DNA of 33,559 nt from Bacteroidales bacterium (GCA_025361285.1 JANYAP010000028.1:1-33559), one strand, 5' to 3'. Numbered from the stretch's first letter, positions 24,684-33,458 are shown. Notes: generated by a model from the letters alone, not told the origin. A program made the numbers and translations.

Positions 24684-27470
24684 CTAAAGTTTGGGGGTGT
24701 TTTTATTAGTAGGCAACTTTTGAATTTGTTCCTGAGCCGATACTTCGCATAGCAATTTAGCGGTATTTGTATAAAAAGTGTATTGCTCTACAAGCTTCTG
24801 TTGTTGGTTAAACCATTCGTTTTCTGAAACATTAGGTGTTCTTGCCTTAACTTCTTTAAAGTGGTTCATTACATTTTCTACGTAATCTACTCGTCCTAAA
24901 TAATTTAAGCTTGCATCAAGCAATATCGACTCTAACTTATTTGTAACATTATGAACACGTTGGGTGGAATGGATAAGATCGGTAATAATATTAGTTTGTT
25001 CGTCGGGGTATTTAAAATTAGGAAGAATTTCGCGAGCAAATTTTTTACTTGCATGAATGTAGTCGGAGTAGTTGGTAATGAAGCCTGTGTATAAAAATAA
25101 GGCCGCGGTACGCAATATTAGTAATTCTTCGGGCGACGCGCCCTCGGCTCTTCCAATTAGCTCTACAAGCGTACATGTATCCTTAGTGTATTTAGCGTTG
25201 TGAAAGTAAAGGTTTTTAGGTAATTCGCTATTAAGCTTTTCGATAATAAACTCTTCCAAATCGTGCAAGCGTAGTGTTTGCAGTTGCAAGAAAAATTGTT
25301 TGTTCGGAACAAGCTTTAAATCAACCGATAGTTCGGGGCGTATTCCTCTTACAAAATACATATCTATATCGCCCTTATATTTAACAGGCATTTTACCGCG
25401 GTTTTCGCAGATAAAAAAGTCCTTTACCAAATCGAAAGTATGCCCCGATATATTTACTTTGCCCGCTTCGCCCGACGATTGCATGCGGCTGGCAGTGTTT
25501 ACCGTGTCGCCCCAAATATCGTACGAATACCTTTTATGCCCCACCACACCAGCAATTACAGCGCCTGTATGTATTCCTATGCGCAAATCCCAAATATTAT
25601 CGTTTTTTAGTTTTAGTTGTTTCATGTATTCTTGCATTTCGAGGGCTGCAAGCACTACCTCCACTGGGTTAGTGCGGTTTTTGTATGGTATTCCGCCAGC
25701 GCACATGTATGCATCGCCAATGGTTTTTATTTTTTCGATATTATATTTATCCGCAACCGAATCGAAATGAAAAAAGAATATATCAAGCTCATCTATAAGC
25801 TTATCGGGGTTCATTTGTTCGGCAATTTTCGAAAAACCTTGTATGTCGGAGAAAAGTACAGTAACCATGTTAAATTTTTGCGATGTAGCTTTCCCTGTAT
25901 TTTTAAGTTCGTCGGCGGTATCCTTCGGAAGCAAGTTTGCTAGTAAATCGTCGGTTTTTGCTTTCTCTTTCCGTAATTCGGCAGTACGTTGGTTAATAAT
26001 GTGTTCCAGCTTTGCCTTTTCGAGATGATAATCGGCTCTTCGTTTTCGCACATATAATATAATTAAGGTTAATACAATGGAACCATACAAAACCAATGCC
26101 CACCACCTTAAATATATAGGAGCTTTTATGCTGAACGAAAATGTTGCTTCGGGCGATATAATGCCTTGACTGTTTGTTGCTTTAACTTTGAAAGTGTACC
26201 AGCCACGTGGTAAATTGCTGTAAACTATACTTTTATTAAATCGCCATTCGCTCCATTTTTCATCGAACCCTTCAAGAAAGGACGAATATTTCACGTTACT
26301 GCCACTTCTGTAGTCGGTGGCGGTGTATTCGAAGGTAATGTTGCTGGTTGTAGGATTTAATACAACGGAAGGCCTATTCTGTTTGGTGTATGGCTCGAAT
26401 TGGTATAATACGGAGTCGCCTTCGATAAATATTTTCGTTAATAGTGTCGAAAAACTATTATTCGATAACGGCAAATTATTTGCGTCGAAAAAATCGATAC
26501 GAACCAAGCTGCTATTGTAAAGTAGCCATAAACTGCCATTTTTATCGTAAAGTAAATCGTTAATTACATTATTGTTCGGTAAGTTGCTGTTTAACAATTC
26601 GAAATTATTTTTTTTAACATCAAACAGATACAATTTGTTGTTTTTAAATACAATAAGTAGTTTGCCCGAGGAAATTTCGATCGATTTTAAGTACAATTTC
26701 CAATCAATTGACTTGTTGGTGTATATCGACTTCTGAGCTAATGTATTCTTATTAAGGCTTATGAGTCCATTAAACTTATTAGGTTTTATCCATAAACTTT
26801 CCGCACCTTCTACCAAATCGGCAATATTATCATTTTTAATAATACTTGTTAGGTTCGAAAACACCTCTTTGCCTTTTTGCGAGTGGCGTATAATTGCTTG
26901 CAATTTATTTTTAATAAGATAAACGCAATCAGTGCCTTTAAATATTTTCAGACCTAGTACCGACGAATCTATCTCATTTAACGAATTGTTGCTGAATAAC
27001 CAAAGCTGATATTTTGTACTTATATATAGTTCATTATTAACGTAATAAGCATTTTTGGGTTGAGACCAATTTTGCAAAGTAGCAGGAACAAGTATGGTAT
27101 CAATTGTTTTATAGCCGTTTATAAATTTAATGCGTCCTAAAATAGAGGCGTTGGTTAATGCAATGTTGCCGTTACTGTCCTCAACTACAATAAATTTACC
27201 TTCCGCCTGCATTTTCGCCAAATTACTTCCGTCGTACTGCAAAATACCTGCATCGGTTGATATAAAAAGTACGTTCTGGCGATTACTTATTAACTGATAT
27301 GAAATGCTTTTCGGAAAGTTTAAACTAAATGTGGAAATAGCTGTATTTACAGGGCTTTCAGTAGTATTTTGACTTTTAGCTACAAGCTGAAGCAGAAAAA
27401 AAAATAAGATAAAAAGAACAATTTTCTTATCATATCGATTAGAATTCTTATATTTAGAGGGTTTTATCAT
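24684..27470 (-). CDS. Membrane adenylate cyclase with Y_Y_Y sensor region and degenerate HD-like tail
   Basis: About 928 residues from the ATG at 27470 (an upstream ATG at 27488 gives 934; numbering below uses the longer form). Order: signal/anchor helix (KKIVLFILFFFLLQLVAKSQ); propeller-like periplasmic region; Y_Y_Y domain (YSSFLEGFDEKWSEWRFNK...LPRGWYTFKVKATN); transmembrane helix near 463-482; coiled coil; class III cyclase (about 540-725). Catalytic residues are complete: metal Asp in LFSDIQGF and TIGDAYM, purine-selecting Lys (EKIKTIGD) and Asp (YDIWGDTVN), and Asn/Arg in NTASRM. The Lys/Asp pair indicates ATP rather than GTP. Residues about 760-910 resemble the HD phosphohydrolase domain of related proteins, but the metal ligands are replaced (FLYTGF for FHDxGF). 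It should make cAMP in the cytoplasm in response to a periplasmic signal. Confidence 0.9.
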   Translation of the reverse strand: MIKPSKYKNSNRYDKKIVLFILFFFLLQLVAKSQNTTESPVNTAISTFSLNFPKSISYQLISNRQNVLFISTDAGILQYDGSNLAKMQAEGKFIVVEDSNGNIALTNASILGRIKFINGYKTIDTILVPATLQNWSQPKNAYYVNNELYISTKYQLWLFSNNSLNEIDSSVLGLKIFKGTDCVYLIKNKLQAIIRHSQKGKEVFSNLTSIIKNDNIADLVEGAESLWIKPNKFNGLISLNKNTLAQKSIYTNKSIDWKLYLKSIEISSGKLLIVFKNNKLYLFDVKKNNFELLNSNLPNNNVINDLLYDKNGSLWLLYNSSLVRIDFFDANNLPLSNNSFSTLLTKIFIEGDSVLYQFEPYTKQNRPSVVLNPTTSNITFEYTATDYRSGSNVKYSSFLEGFDEKWSEWRFNKSIVYSNLPRGWYTFKVKATNSQGIISPEATFSFSIKAPIYLRWWALVLYGSIVLTLIILYVRKRRADYHLEKAKLEHIINQRTAELRKEKAKTDDLLANLLPKDTADELKNTGKATSQKFNMVTVLFSDIQGFSKIAEQMNPDKLIDELDIFFFHFDSVADKYNIEKIKTIGDAYMCAGGIPYKNRTNPVEVVLAALEMQEYMKQLKLKNDNIWDLRIGIHTGAVIAGVVGHKRYSYDIWGDTVNTASRMQSSGEAGKVNISGHTFDLVKDFFICENRGKMPVKYKGDIDMYFVRGIRPELSVDLKLVPNKQFFLQLQTLRLHDLEEFIIEKLNSELPKNLYFHNAKYTKDTCTLVELIGRAEGASPEELLILRTAALFLYTGFITNYSDYIHASKKFAREILPNFKYPDEQTNIITDLIHSTQRVHNVTNKLESILLDASLNYLGRVDYVENVMNHFKEVKARTPNVSENEWFNQQQKLVEQYTFYTNTAKLLCEVSAQEQIQKLPTNKNTPKL

Positions 27471-27489
27471 ACCAATATTGCTTCGCATT

Positions 27490-27497
27490 CAAAGATA
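27490..27497 (-). promoter_or_regulatory. -7 box (TATCTTTG) ahead of the cyclase gene
   Basis: A TAnnTTTG match ends 1 nt before the ATG at 27488. Transcription would then start inside the first codons, favouring the ATG at 27470. No TTTG is present at the -33 distance. Confidence 0.4.
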
Positions 27498-27533
27498 GTA
27501 TTTTTCTTTATTTTTTAGTTAGTAAGGTGTAGG

Positions 27534-27682
27534 AAATAAGTTCCTACAAGGCGCGCAAAAATTTTAATACCGGAGCTTACTACAGTAAGTGAGAACTCAG
27601 CGAAGCGTTCACGAACACCATTAAAACAAATGGATTTGTGAGTAATTTAAAATTTTTGCAGCAACGCAGTAGGAGCTTATTT
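27534..27682. repeat. Long imperfect inverted repeat between divergent genes
   Basis: The arms at 27534-27567 and 27647-27682 pair over about 34-36 nt. Both carry AAATAAG(T/C)TCCTAC and GCAAAAATTTTAA, and they differ only in the middle. The 79-nt core holds ACCGGAGCTTACTACAGTAA and GAACTCAGCGAAGCGTTCAC and no reading frame. It looks like a MITE or REP-type element. It occupies much of the 369-nt gap between the cyclase and stress-protein genes. The remainder (27683-27857) is AT-rich, without a clear promoter match. Confidence 0.6.
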
Positions 27683-27857
27683 AATACATATTACTTTAGG
27701 TACTCAGAAATGAACACAAATGCAAGTAATAAGTAGCGAGTACAAAGAAACTTGTAATTCTCGTCAATATACTGTTAATTAAAGTATTACAGTTTTATAT
27801 ACATTTTTATAAAATATATCGTATAACCACTAAAACTCCAACAATAATAAAACGGCC

Positions 27858-28691
27858 ATGGAAACACTAATGCAAATAATACTTGTACCTACCGATTTTA
27901 CTGAAGTTGCCGGGTATGCAATTGAGCATGCTTTAAAATTTGCTAAACTTCTTAAAAAAGAAATTCTATTACTTCATATCATTAAAAGAGAGTCGGAGTA
28001 TATGGAAGCAACGCGGGTTATTCAGCAACTTGCCGAAGCAACATTCACAAAATCAGGCATTCGGCCTCATGTAATGATACGCGAAGGAAGCATATTTTCG
28101 ACAATTGGCGAAGTTTCTAACGAAGTAAATGCCGAAATGGTTGTAATGGGAACACATGGAATGCAAGGGCTGCAAAAAATTACTGGAAGCTGGGCGCTTA
28201 AAGTTATTGTTACGTCTAAAGCTCCGTTTATAGTGGTTCAAAGTTCACCAAAGACAGAAAAGATGGAAAACATTGTTTTTCCTGTCGATTTTAAAAAGGA
28301 AAACAAGGAAAAAATAGGCTGGGTAGGCTTTGTGGCAAAAATATTTGGCGCTAAAGTGCATGTATTCAAATCGAACTATACCGATAAGTCGTTCGTGAAG
28401 GAAACAAAACGCAATATGGTTTTTACCGAGAAATTTCTTAGAAGCAAAGAAGTTAATTATGAAATTATTACAGCACTACCTAAAAAGAACTTTGCCGACC
28501 AAACGGTTGATTATGCGCACAATATAGATGCCGATTTAATACTTGTTATCACTACTAAGTCGATAAATATGACCGATTACATATTAGGAGCATCAGAGCA
28601 ATATATTATTACAAACAGCTCTCACATACCAGTTATGTGCATAAATCCACGTCCTACAAGAGTTGGAAGCTTTAGCACATCTGGAGGCTGA
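27858..28691 (+). CDS. Universal stress protein, tandem UspA domains
   Basis: This 277-residue protein has two UspA folds. The first (about 5-135) is well conserved: IILVPTDFTEVAGYAIEHAL, then VVMGTHGMQGLQKITGSWA, a glycine-rich ATP-binding loop, and APFIVVQ. The second (about 145-270) starts NIVFPVDFKKENKEKIGW. Its loop (LVITTKSINMTDYILGASEQYII) lacks the Gly-x2-Gly pattern, so it probably does not bind ATP the same way. The role is stress adaptation in the cytoplasm; partners are unknown. The ATG at 27858 is used; a second ATG four codons later (MQIILVPTDF) is equally close to the family start. Confidence 0.92.
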   Translation: METLMQIILVPTDFTEVAGYAIEHALKFAKLLKKEILLLHIIKRESEYMEATRVIQQLAEATFTKSGIRPHVMIREGSIFSTIGEVSNEVNAEMVVMGTHGMQGLQKITGSWALKVIVTSKAPFIVVQSSPKTEKMENIVFPVDFKKENKEKIGWVGFVAKIFGAKVHVFKSNYTDKSFVKETKRNMVFTEKFLRSKEVNYEIITALPKKNFADQTVDYAHNIDADLILVITTKSINMTDYILGASEQYIITNSSHIPVMCINPRPTRVGSFSTSGG

Positions 28692-28974
28692 TTGTATGTT
28701 TTCGGTTAGATTATATGGCATTATAAAATATACATAACCAAACTTTTAACATAATTTAGGAATGTTTTCAACTCGCAATACTCGAAATTTAAAATCATTC
28801 TAACTGGAACCTGCTTTCCATTTCATTTCAATTTAAGCTCACCAAAATTACTCTCAATATATAACGCTGGCTCAGTGGCATGTTGGTGTTTTGGAGCATG
28901 CATCATAAGCAAGGCTGGATGACAGAAAACAGCATCGCACTCCGTACTAAAATATAAATTTTCACCTAATAAGT

Positions 28975-29008
28975 AAGGATGCCGACCGAAAAGTTGTCAT
29001 CCTTTTTT
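28975..29008 (+). terminator. Intrinsic terminator between the stress-protein and rdgB genes
   Basis: AAGGATG (28975-28981) pairs with CATCCTT (28998-29004). A smaller GAC/GTC pairing is possible inside the loop, and the stem is followed by a T run to 29008. It lies only 33 nt before the rdgB start, leaving little room for a separate promoter, so it could also act as an attenuator. The stretch 28692-28974 contains no gene that I recognise. Confidence 0.6.
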
Positions 29009-29041
29009 GTTTCTTTGCCATGGAAACCTAAAAACACTATT

Positions 29042-29647
29042 ATGCAACATAAAATAATTTTTGCAACCAATAACCCTCATAAGCTGAAGGAAATACAAAG
29101 TTTGTTAGGCAATCATTTCGTACTTTTAAGTTTAAGTGATATTGGTTTTATGGGCGATATTCCTGAAAATGAAGCAACTTTGGAAGGTAACGCAATACAA
29201 AAAGTACATTATATTTTCGACAAATTCCATTTTCCCTGTTTTGCCGATGATACTGGCTTAGAGGTAGAATCGTTAAACGGACAGCCTGGTGTTTTTTCAG
29301 CGCGTTATGCAGGGCAGTTGCACGATTATGGTTCGGAGGAAAACCGATCGGCAGCAAATATAAATAAACTACTCGCAAACCTTATGGGCAAAGCCAATAG
29401 GCATGCACGTTTTCGCACTGTTATTGCTTATTTAGATGGCAAAAACGAATTCACTTTTGAAGGTATAGTAAATGGCTCAATAATTGACGTTAAGCGCGGT
29501 AACGAAGGTTTTGGTTACGATCCTATATTTGTTCCCGATGGTTATAACTGCACATTTGCCGAAATGCCATTGGTTGAGAAAAACAAAATCAGCCACCGCG
29601 CGCGTGCGTTTTCAGGTTTTGTGAAATATATGACAAAAGAAGAGTGA
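29042..29647 (+). CDS. rdgB: XTP/dITP pyrophosphatase
   Basis: This Ham1/RdgB enzyme removes ITP, XTP and dITP from the nucleotide pool by hydrolysis to monophosphate and pyrophosphate. Family blocks: [53 protein letters not shown] with SARYAG, and [15 protein letters not shown] with [11 protein letters not shown]. The ATG at 29042 ([11 protein letters not shown]) is chosen. The frame is open to an ATG at 28979, but those 21 extra residues are encoded across the terminator hairpin and do not look like the family. The resulting length of 201 residues is normal. porZ follows after 61 nt on the same strand. Confidence 0.95.
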   Translation: MQHKIIFATNNPHKLKEIQSLLGNHFVLLSLSDIGFMGDIPENEATLEGNAIQKVHYIFDKFHFPCFADDTGLEVESLNGQPGVFSARYAGQLHDYGSEENRSAANINKLLANLMGKANRHARFRTVIAYLDGKNEFTFEGIVNGSIIDVKRGNEGFGYDPIFVPDGYNCTFAEMPLVEKNKISHRARAFSGFVKYMTKEE

Positions 29648-29708
29648 AAAACTAAATTGTTGAATAATAATAATCCAAGTTATTACGTTATCCCCAAAAA
29701 ATATTATA

Positions 29709-31994
29709 ATGAACAAAATTGTAAGCACCGTATTGCTTTCCTTATCGATAGGCACTGTATTAGCCCAAATACCAGTTGGTGCGTGGCGCGATCATCTGCC
29801 TTATTCTCAATGCTATAAGGTTATTAAAACCGACAATAAAATTATTACAGCTACCGCGAACAACCTGTTTGCGTATAATACTGCCGATAATAGTATCGAA
29901 AAACTATCCACAATAAGTGGTCTATCCGACCTAGGCATTGCCACAATGGAGTATAATATCGAAAAAAAACTATACCTAATAGCTTATACCAACGGCAATA
30001 TCGATATTGTTAAAGGCAATGTAATAAATAATATAGCCGATGTTAAAAATAAAACAATGCTTGGTTCTAAACGAACAAATCATATTTATTTCCATGGTAA
30101 TTATGCATACATTTCATTTTTCTTTGGCATAGTGGTGGTTGATTTGGAGCGTTTGGAAATTAAAGATACATATACGGTAGGCGAAGCAAATGAGCCATAC
30201 GAGGTGTTTTCGGTTGTTGTCGATAACACTGATATATACGCTGGTACCGCGAAAGGTATTTTTAAAGCCGATGTAAACGACCCATTTCTAGTTGATTATA
30301 ATCGTTGGCGCCGAATAGATAATATTCCTAATAGCACCGGCAAGTTCGATAAATTAGCAATATTTGACGGGAAAGTTATTGCAAACAATTATAGAGAAGC
30401 ATACAATACCGACGCTTTATATTACTTGGAGGGAAATAGCTGGAACTCGTTTCTGCCAAATGCTAAATTGCATAAAAACGAACTTCGCGTAAGTGGAAAT
30501 ATGCTCCTAGTAAGCTGTCAAGGTGCTGTTTATACAGTAAATAAGAATTTTGAATCCAGCATTATCGATACTTATGGTTTCGATTCGGCCTACCCACAAA
30601 GCTCATTAATCGACGAAGTTGGAAATTTATGGATTGCCGACCAGCGTTCGGGTTTGGTTAGTCGCCGAGCCAATTCTTCCGAATTTTCAAGCACTTTTCC
30701 TAATGGACCTAATACTAATGGATTAATAAATATGCTTTGGTCTAATGGTTCACTCTACGTTACAGCTGGCGGATTAGATGCTTCTTGGAACAACATTTCA
30801 AGAGCAGCCGAATTTTATAAATTTTCGGACGAAACTTGGACGAGTGTTTCAAATACAAGCACTATCGATTATATATCGGTGGTTGCCGATCCAGTAGATC
30901 CAGCAAAAGTATATATTGGATCTTGGAACAATGGTGTTTTCGTTTATGATGGCAACAAGTTGGTTGAAAAGTATTATTACGATAACAGTCCATTGCAGAG
31001 TAGCATACCTGGAACTCCTTTTGTGCGTATTGGAGGTATGATTTTCGACGATGCTAAAAACCTTTGGATAATAAATAGTGGCGTTAAATACCAATTAATT
31101 AAAAAAAAACCGAATGGCGAATGGGAGGCGTTTGAATTAGCGCTGGGAGATAATACAAACGACCACACAATAGGTGGTATTCATCAGGATCGCAATGGAA
31201 TGTTTTGGATAGTTGTACCACGAGTTACAGGCAGCGGAATATCTGTATTTAAGTCGAAAAACGAAAAACGATTCTTCAACCCTAAGAGCTTGTTGGGCGA
31301 TGTAATTCCTCATATTTATTGTATTACAAGCGATAACGATGGTGTGGTTTGGGTAGGAACCGACCGTGGTGTGGTTACGTATTCTAACCCAGAAAGCGTG
31401 CTTGATGGAAATATCGATGGCGACCAACCCAAAATACCTCGAAACGATGGTACTGATATCATTGACCCTCTTTTAGGTACAGAAACTGTTAATTGCATGG
31501 CAGTTGATGGAGCTAACCGCAAATGGTTCGGCACCGAAAAAGGTGGCGCGTATTTGTTTTCGCCCGATGGAACTAAAGAAATACACCATTTTACCACAGT
31601 AAATAGCCCCTTGTTTTCCAATAGTATTAAAAGCCTTGCTATTGATGAAAAGAGCGGCGAAGTGTTTTTTGGGACTGACCAGGGAATTATTTCATATCGG
31701 TCTAATGCCACTGTGGCTACCGACGATTTTACCAATGTGTACGTGTTTCCCAACCCTGTTCGAGAAGACTATCATGGCGACATTATTATTACCGGCTTGA
31801 TTGCCGATGCTTCAGTTAAAATAACCGACGTTTCGGGAAATCTGGTTTACGAAACTAAATCGCTTGGCGGACAAGCTGTTTGGGATGGAAATACAGGCGG
31901 GGGAAAACGAGTTGCAACTGGCGTATATTTGATTTTCTGCACTAATAGCGATGGTACTAGAACATTTGTTACCAAGATGTTGGTTGTGCATTGA
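29709..31994 (+). CDS. porZ: PorZ-like type IX secretion protein
   Basis: This 761-residue secreted protein has a signal peptide (1-19, cleavage near VLA-Q). Two beta-propellers follow, built of Reg_prop-like repeats such as GNLWIADQRSGLVS, GVVWVGTDRGVVTYS and NRKWFGTEKGGAYLF. The C-terminal domain (about 675-761) is of the type IX secretion kind: VYVFPNPVREDYHGDIIITG, SVKITDVSGNLVYE, ATGVYLIFC and KMLVVH. The N-terminus (IPVGAWRDHLPYSQCYKV) and the architecture match PorZ. PorZ is the surface component of the T9SS attachment complex that delivers anionic LPS for anchoring cargo. Related propeller proteins exist, but the start motif and length favour PorZ. It probably shares a transcript with rdgB. 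Confidence 0.85.
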   Translation: MNKIVSTVLLSLSIGTVLAQIPVGAWRDHLPYSQCYKVIKTDNKIITATANNLFAYNTADNSIEKLSTISGLSDLGIATMEYNIEKKLYLIAYTNGNIDIVKGNVINNIADVKNKTMLGSKRTNHIYFHGNYAYISFFFGIVVVDLERLEIKDTYTVGEANEPYEVFSVVVDNTDIYAGTAKGIFKADVNDPFLVDYNRWRRIDNIPNSTGKFDKLAIFDGKVIANNYREAYNTDALYYLEGNSWNSFLPNAKLHKNELRVSGNMLLVSCQGAVYTVNKNFESSIIDTYGFDSAYPQSSLIDEVGNLWIADQRSGLVSRRANSSEFSSTFPNGPNTNGLINMLWSNGSLYVTAGGLDASWNNISRAAEFYKFSDETWTSVSNTSTIDYISVVADPVDPAKVYIGSWNNGVFVYDGNKLVEKYYYDNSPLQSSIPGTPFVRIGGMIFDDAKNLWIINSGVKYQLIKKKPNGEWEAFELALGDNTNDHTIGGIHQDRNGMFWIVVPRVTGSGISVFKSKNEKRFFNPKSLLGDVIPHIYCITSDNDGVVWVGTDRGVVTYSNPESVLDGNIDGDQPKIPRNDGTDIIDPLLGTETVNCMAVDGANRKWFGTEKGGAYLFSPDGTKEIHHFTTVNSPLFSNSIKSLAIDEKSGEVFFGTDQGIISYRSNATVATDDFTNVYVFPNPVREDYHGDIIITGLIADASVKITDVSGNLVYETKSLGGQAVWDGNTGGGKRVATGVYLIFCTNSDGTRTFVTKMLVVH

Positions 31995-32036
31995 AAAGAT
32001 TACAGATGTGCAATTACAAATTACAGATGGGAGAAT

Positions 32037-32116
32037 GTGAAGATGTGAAGATGTGAAGATGTGAAGATGTGAAGATGTGAGAATGTGAGAATGTGAGAAT
32101 GTGAGAATGTGAGAAT
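32037..32116 (+). repeat. Octamer tandem array (GTGAAGAT)5(GTGAGAAT)5
   Basis: Ten contiguous 8-bp units, five GTGAAGAT then five GTGAGAAT, with a degraded unit before (32029) and after. The array begins about 40 nt after the porZ stop and is led in by TTACAGATGTGCAATTACAA. The unit and the lead-in (ACAGATG, AATTACAAATTAC) match the array behind aguB, so both belong to one repeat family. Confidence 0.85.
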
Positions 32117-32207
32117 GTGAAAGTGAGAAGATGAAATGATCTGTAGATTAATAGTAGTGTGCTATTAACAATAGTTCCGGCAAAAACCTATTTTTATGTA
32201 TTTCGTA

Positions 32208-32238
32208 TTTCAACTTGTTAATAATTAACAAGTTGAAA
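32208..32238. repeat. 31-nt perfect palindrome
   Basis: TTTCAACTTGTTAAT and its exact reverse complement flank a single central A. No clear T run follows on either strand, so it is not a classic terminator, although it could still end the porZ transcript or serve as a protein-binding site. It lies 43 nt beyond the intron 3' end in the exon direction. Confidence 0.6.
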
Positions 32239-32314
32239 AAAGCTGACCGAAGTATTGTTTTTGCAATAAGTACATATGAAATCGAGTAGGTAGGGGGATT
32301 ACTCCCCCGCCCTC

Positions 32315-33069
32315 TCACACCACCGTGCATGCTTTCGCACACGGCGGTTTCCTTAAATTGTTTAACCGTTCGTAGTTTAATGTTAGGTTATACAAACCTT
32401 GTGCTTCAAACCACTCATTACCCATAGCCAGATTAGCTTGTGGGCAATTTGATTTACGCCAAAATCCTTTTCCCGATAAAGCTAATATCCAACTTTGCCA
32501 TTTCTTTACGCCCATGTTTTCTAAAAAACGTTGTAGCGTAATAACTCGTTTGCATTGCTTGAGCCGATAACAACGTAGTTTACGCCGTATCCACCCATCA
32601 AGGTCGTGCAAAAGTTTGCGGCATTGTGCATATTGATAGTAATTGAGCCACCCTCGTAATACAGGCGTTAATTCGGCAATTATTTGCGCAAAACTCCTGC
32701 CCCTATTCCGTTTGGTTATGGTTCTTACTTTTTCTTGAATTTGTCAAGGCTCTTTTGCGCTATTGTTAGCATACCTCCGTTGAGTACGGTGTATCCTAAA
32801 AATTTGGTTTGGCGACTAAGGCAAACTTTACTCTTTTCTTTATTTACTATGAGTTTTAGCTTACCTTCGATAAAGCCCATTACCGATTGCATTACCCTCT
32901 CTCCTGCACTTTGGCTTCGTACGAAGATATTGCAATCGTACGCATATCGAACAAATTAGTGTCCCCTCCGTTCCAGTTCCGTATCCAATTCGTCTAAAAC
33001 TATATTAGACAAATTTAGAACTAACTGTTCCTTAAATTTAAAGATTTGAACCTTCGTTTTGGTTTGCAT
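32315..33069 (-). pseudogene. Group II intron reverse transcriptase/maturase remnant
   Basis: From an ATG at 33069 the frame reaches LSNIVLDELDTELERRGH and meets a stop at 32956-32958. It resumes as FVRYAYDCNIFVRSQSAGER, then KLKLIVNKEKSKV and KFLGYTVLNGG, and stops again at 32725. A frameshift in the A run at 32728-32733 leads into VRTITKRNRGRSFAQ, LRGWLNYYQYA and the maturase domain LDGWIRRKLRCYRLKQ (32315-32611). All of the protein before the LSNIVLDEL block is missing, and the catalytic YADD is YAYD. The final residues are encoded by intron domain V. It cannot make an active enzyme. Confidence 0.9.
32319..32348 (-). ncRNA. Group II intron domain V
   Basis: A 30-nt hairpin on the minus strand: 9-bp lower stem starting ACCGCCGTG, a 2-nt bulge on the 3' side, a TGC/GCA upper stem and a GAAA loop. 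The CGC triad at its third to fifth bases is the group IIC variant of AGC. The upper stem is about 2 bp shorter than the usual 34-nt domain. Confidence 0.75.
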
Positions 33070-33458
33070 GACCTTAACTAATATGTCCGCTGACTTCGGC
33101 GTGAGCTCAGTCGAACGCTGACTTCTTAACTCCGTCGCAGATATTATCGCTAATATCCTAGCCCTCCAAGGTACGGACCAAGACCTCTCGGGATAAGGTT
33201 CTTCCCTTTCATTAGGTTCTGCCTGATTTACTGTAAGCGATTACGGTTGATTTTTGGGCTTGCGCAATCCATTGCTCGCTCTCCCTCCGCAGTTCAGCCT
33301 TGTATCAGGTTTCTGTACGTCAAAACGCCAATTTTGCTGATGGCTTCCTTCAGATTTCACCTCACGGTGAACACCCTTGCCATTCGCTAACACTTCCTAT
33401 CAACTCGGTGTGTGCAGGGACTTACACCCTGCAAGTCAAAGAACTATGCCCGGCATAC

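Larger units (their letters stand above)
32281..33458 (-). mobile_element. Group IIC intron, degenerate
   Basis: On the minus strand the element begins GTATGCCGGGCATAG (33458), continues with AGGGTGTAAGTCCCTG, GGCAAGGGTGTTCACCGTGA and ATCTGAAGGAAGC, and ends ACCTACTCGAT (32281). These blocks match domain I of group IIC introns such as that of Oceanobacillus iheyensis. Domain V (32319-32348) has a GAAA tetraloop, a 2-nt bulge and the IIC-type CGC triad. A GGGGG/CCCCC domain VI stem follows. The 5' end lies directly after the T run of a terminator, the insertion site class IIC prefers. The total of 1178 nt is several hundred short of an intact IIC intron, because most of the reverse transcriptase is deleted. 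Confidence 0.85.

Noticed and set aside
28861-28925. tRNA-like stretch containing GCTCAGTGGCATG
   Set aside because: It resembles a D-arm, but there is no TTC-containing T-arm, no matching acceptor stem and no anticodon stem, so no tRNA is called.
28979-29041. Longer rdgB start at 28979
   Set aside because: The extra residues are encoded by the terminator hairpin and T run and do not resemble the family N-terminus.
32684-32959. 91-residue plus-strand frame
   Set aside because: It is antisense to the decayed reverse transcriptase, whose minus-strand translation gives clear family motifs.
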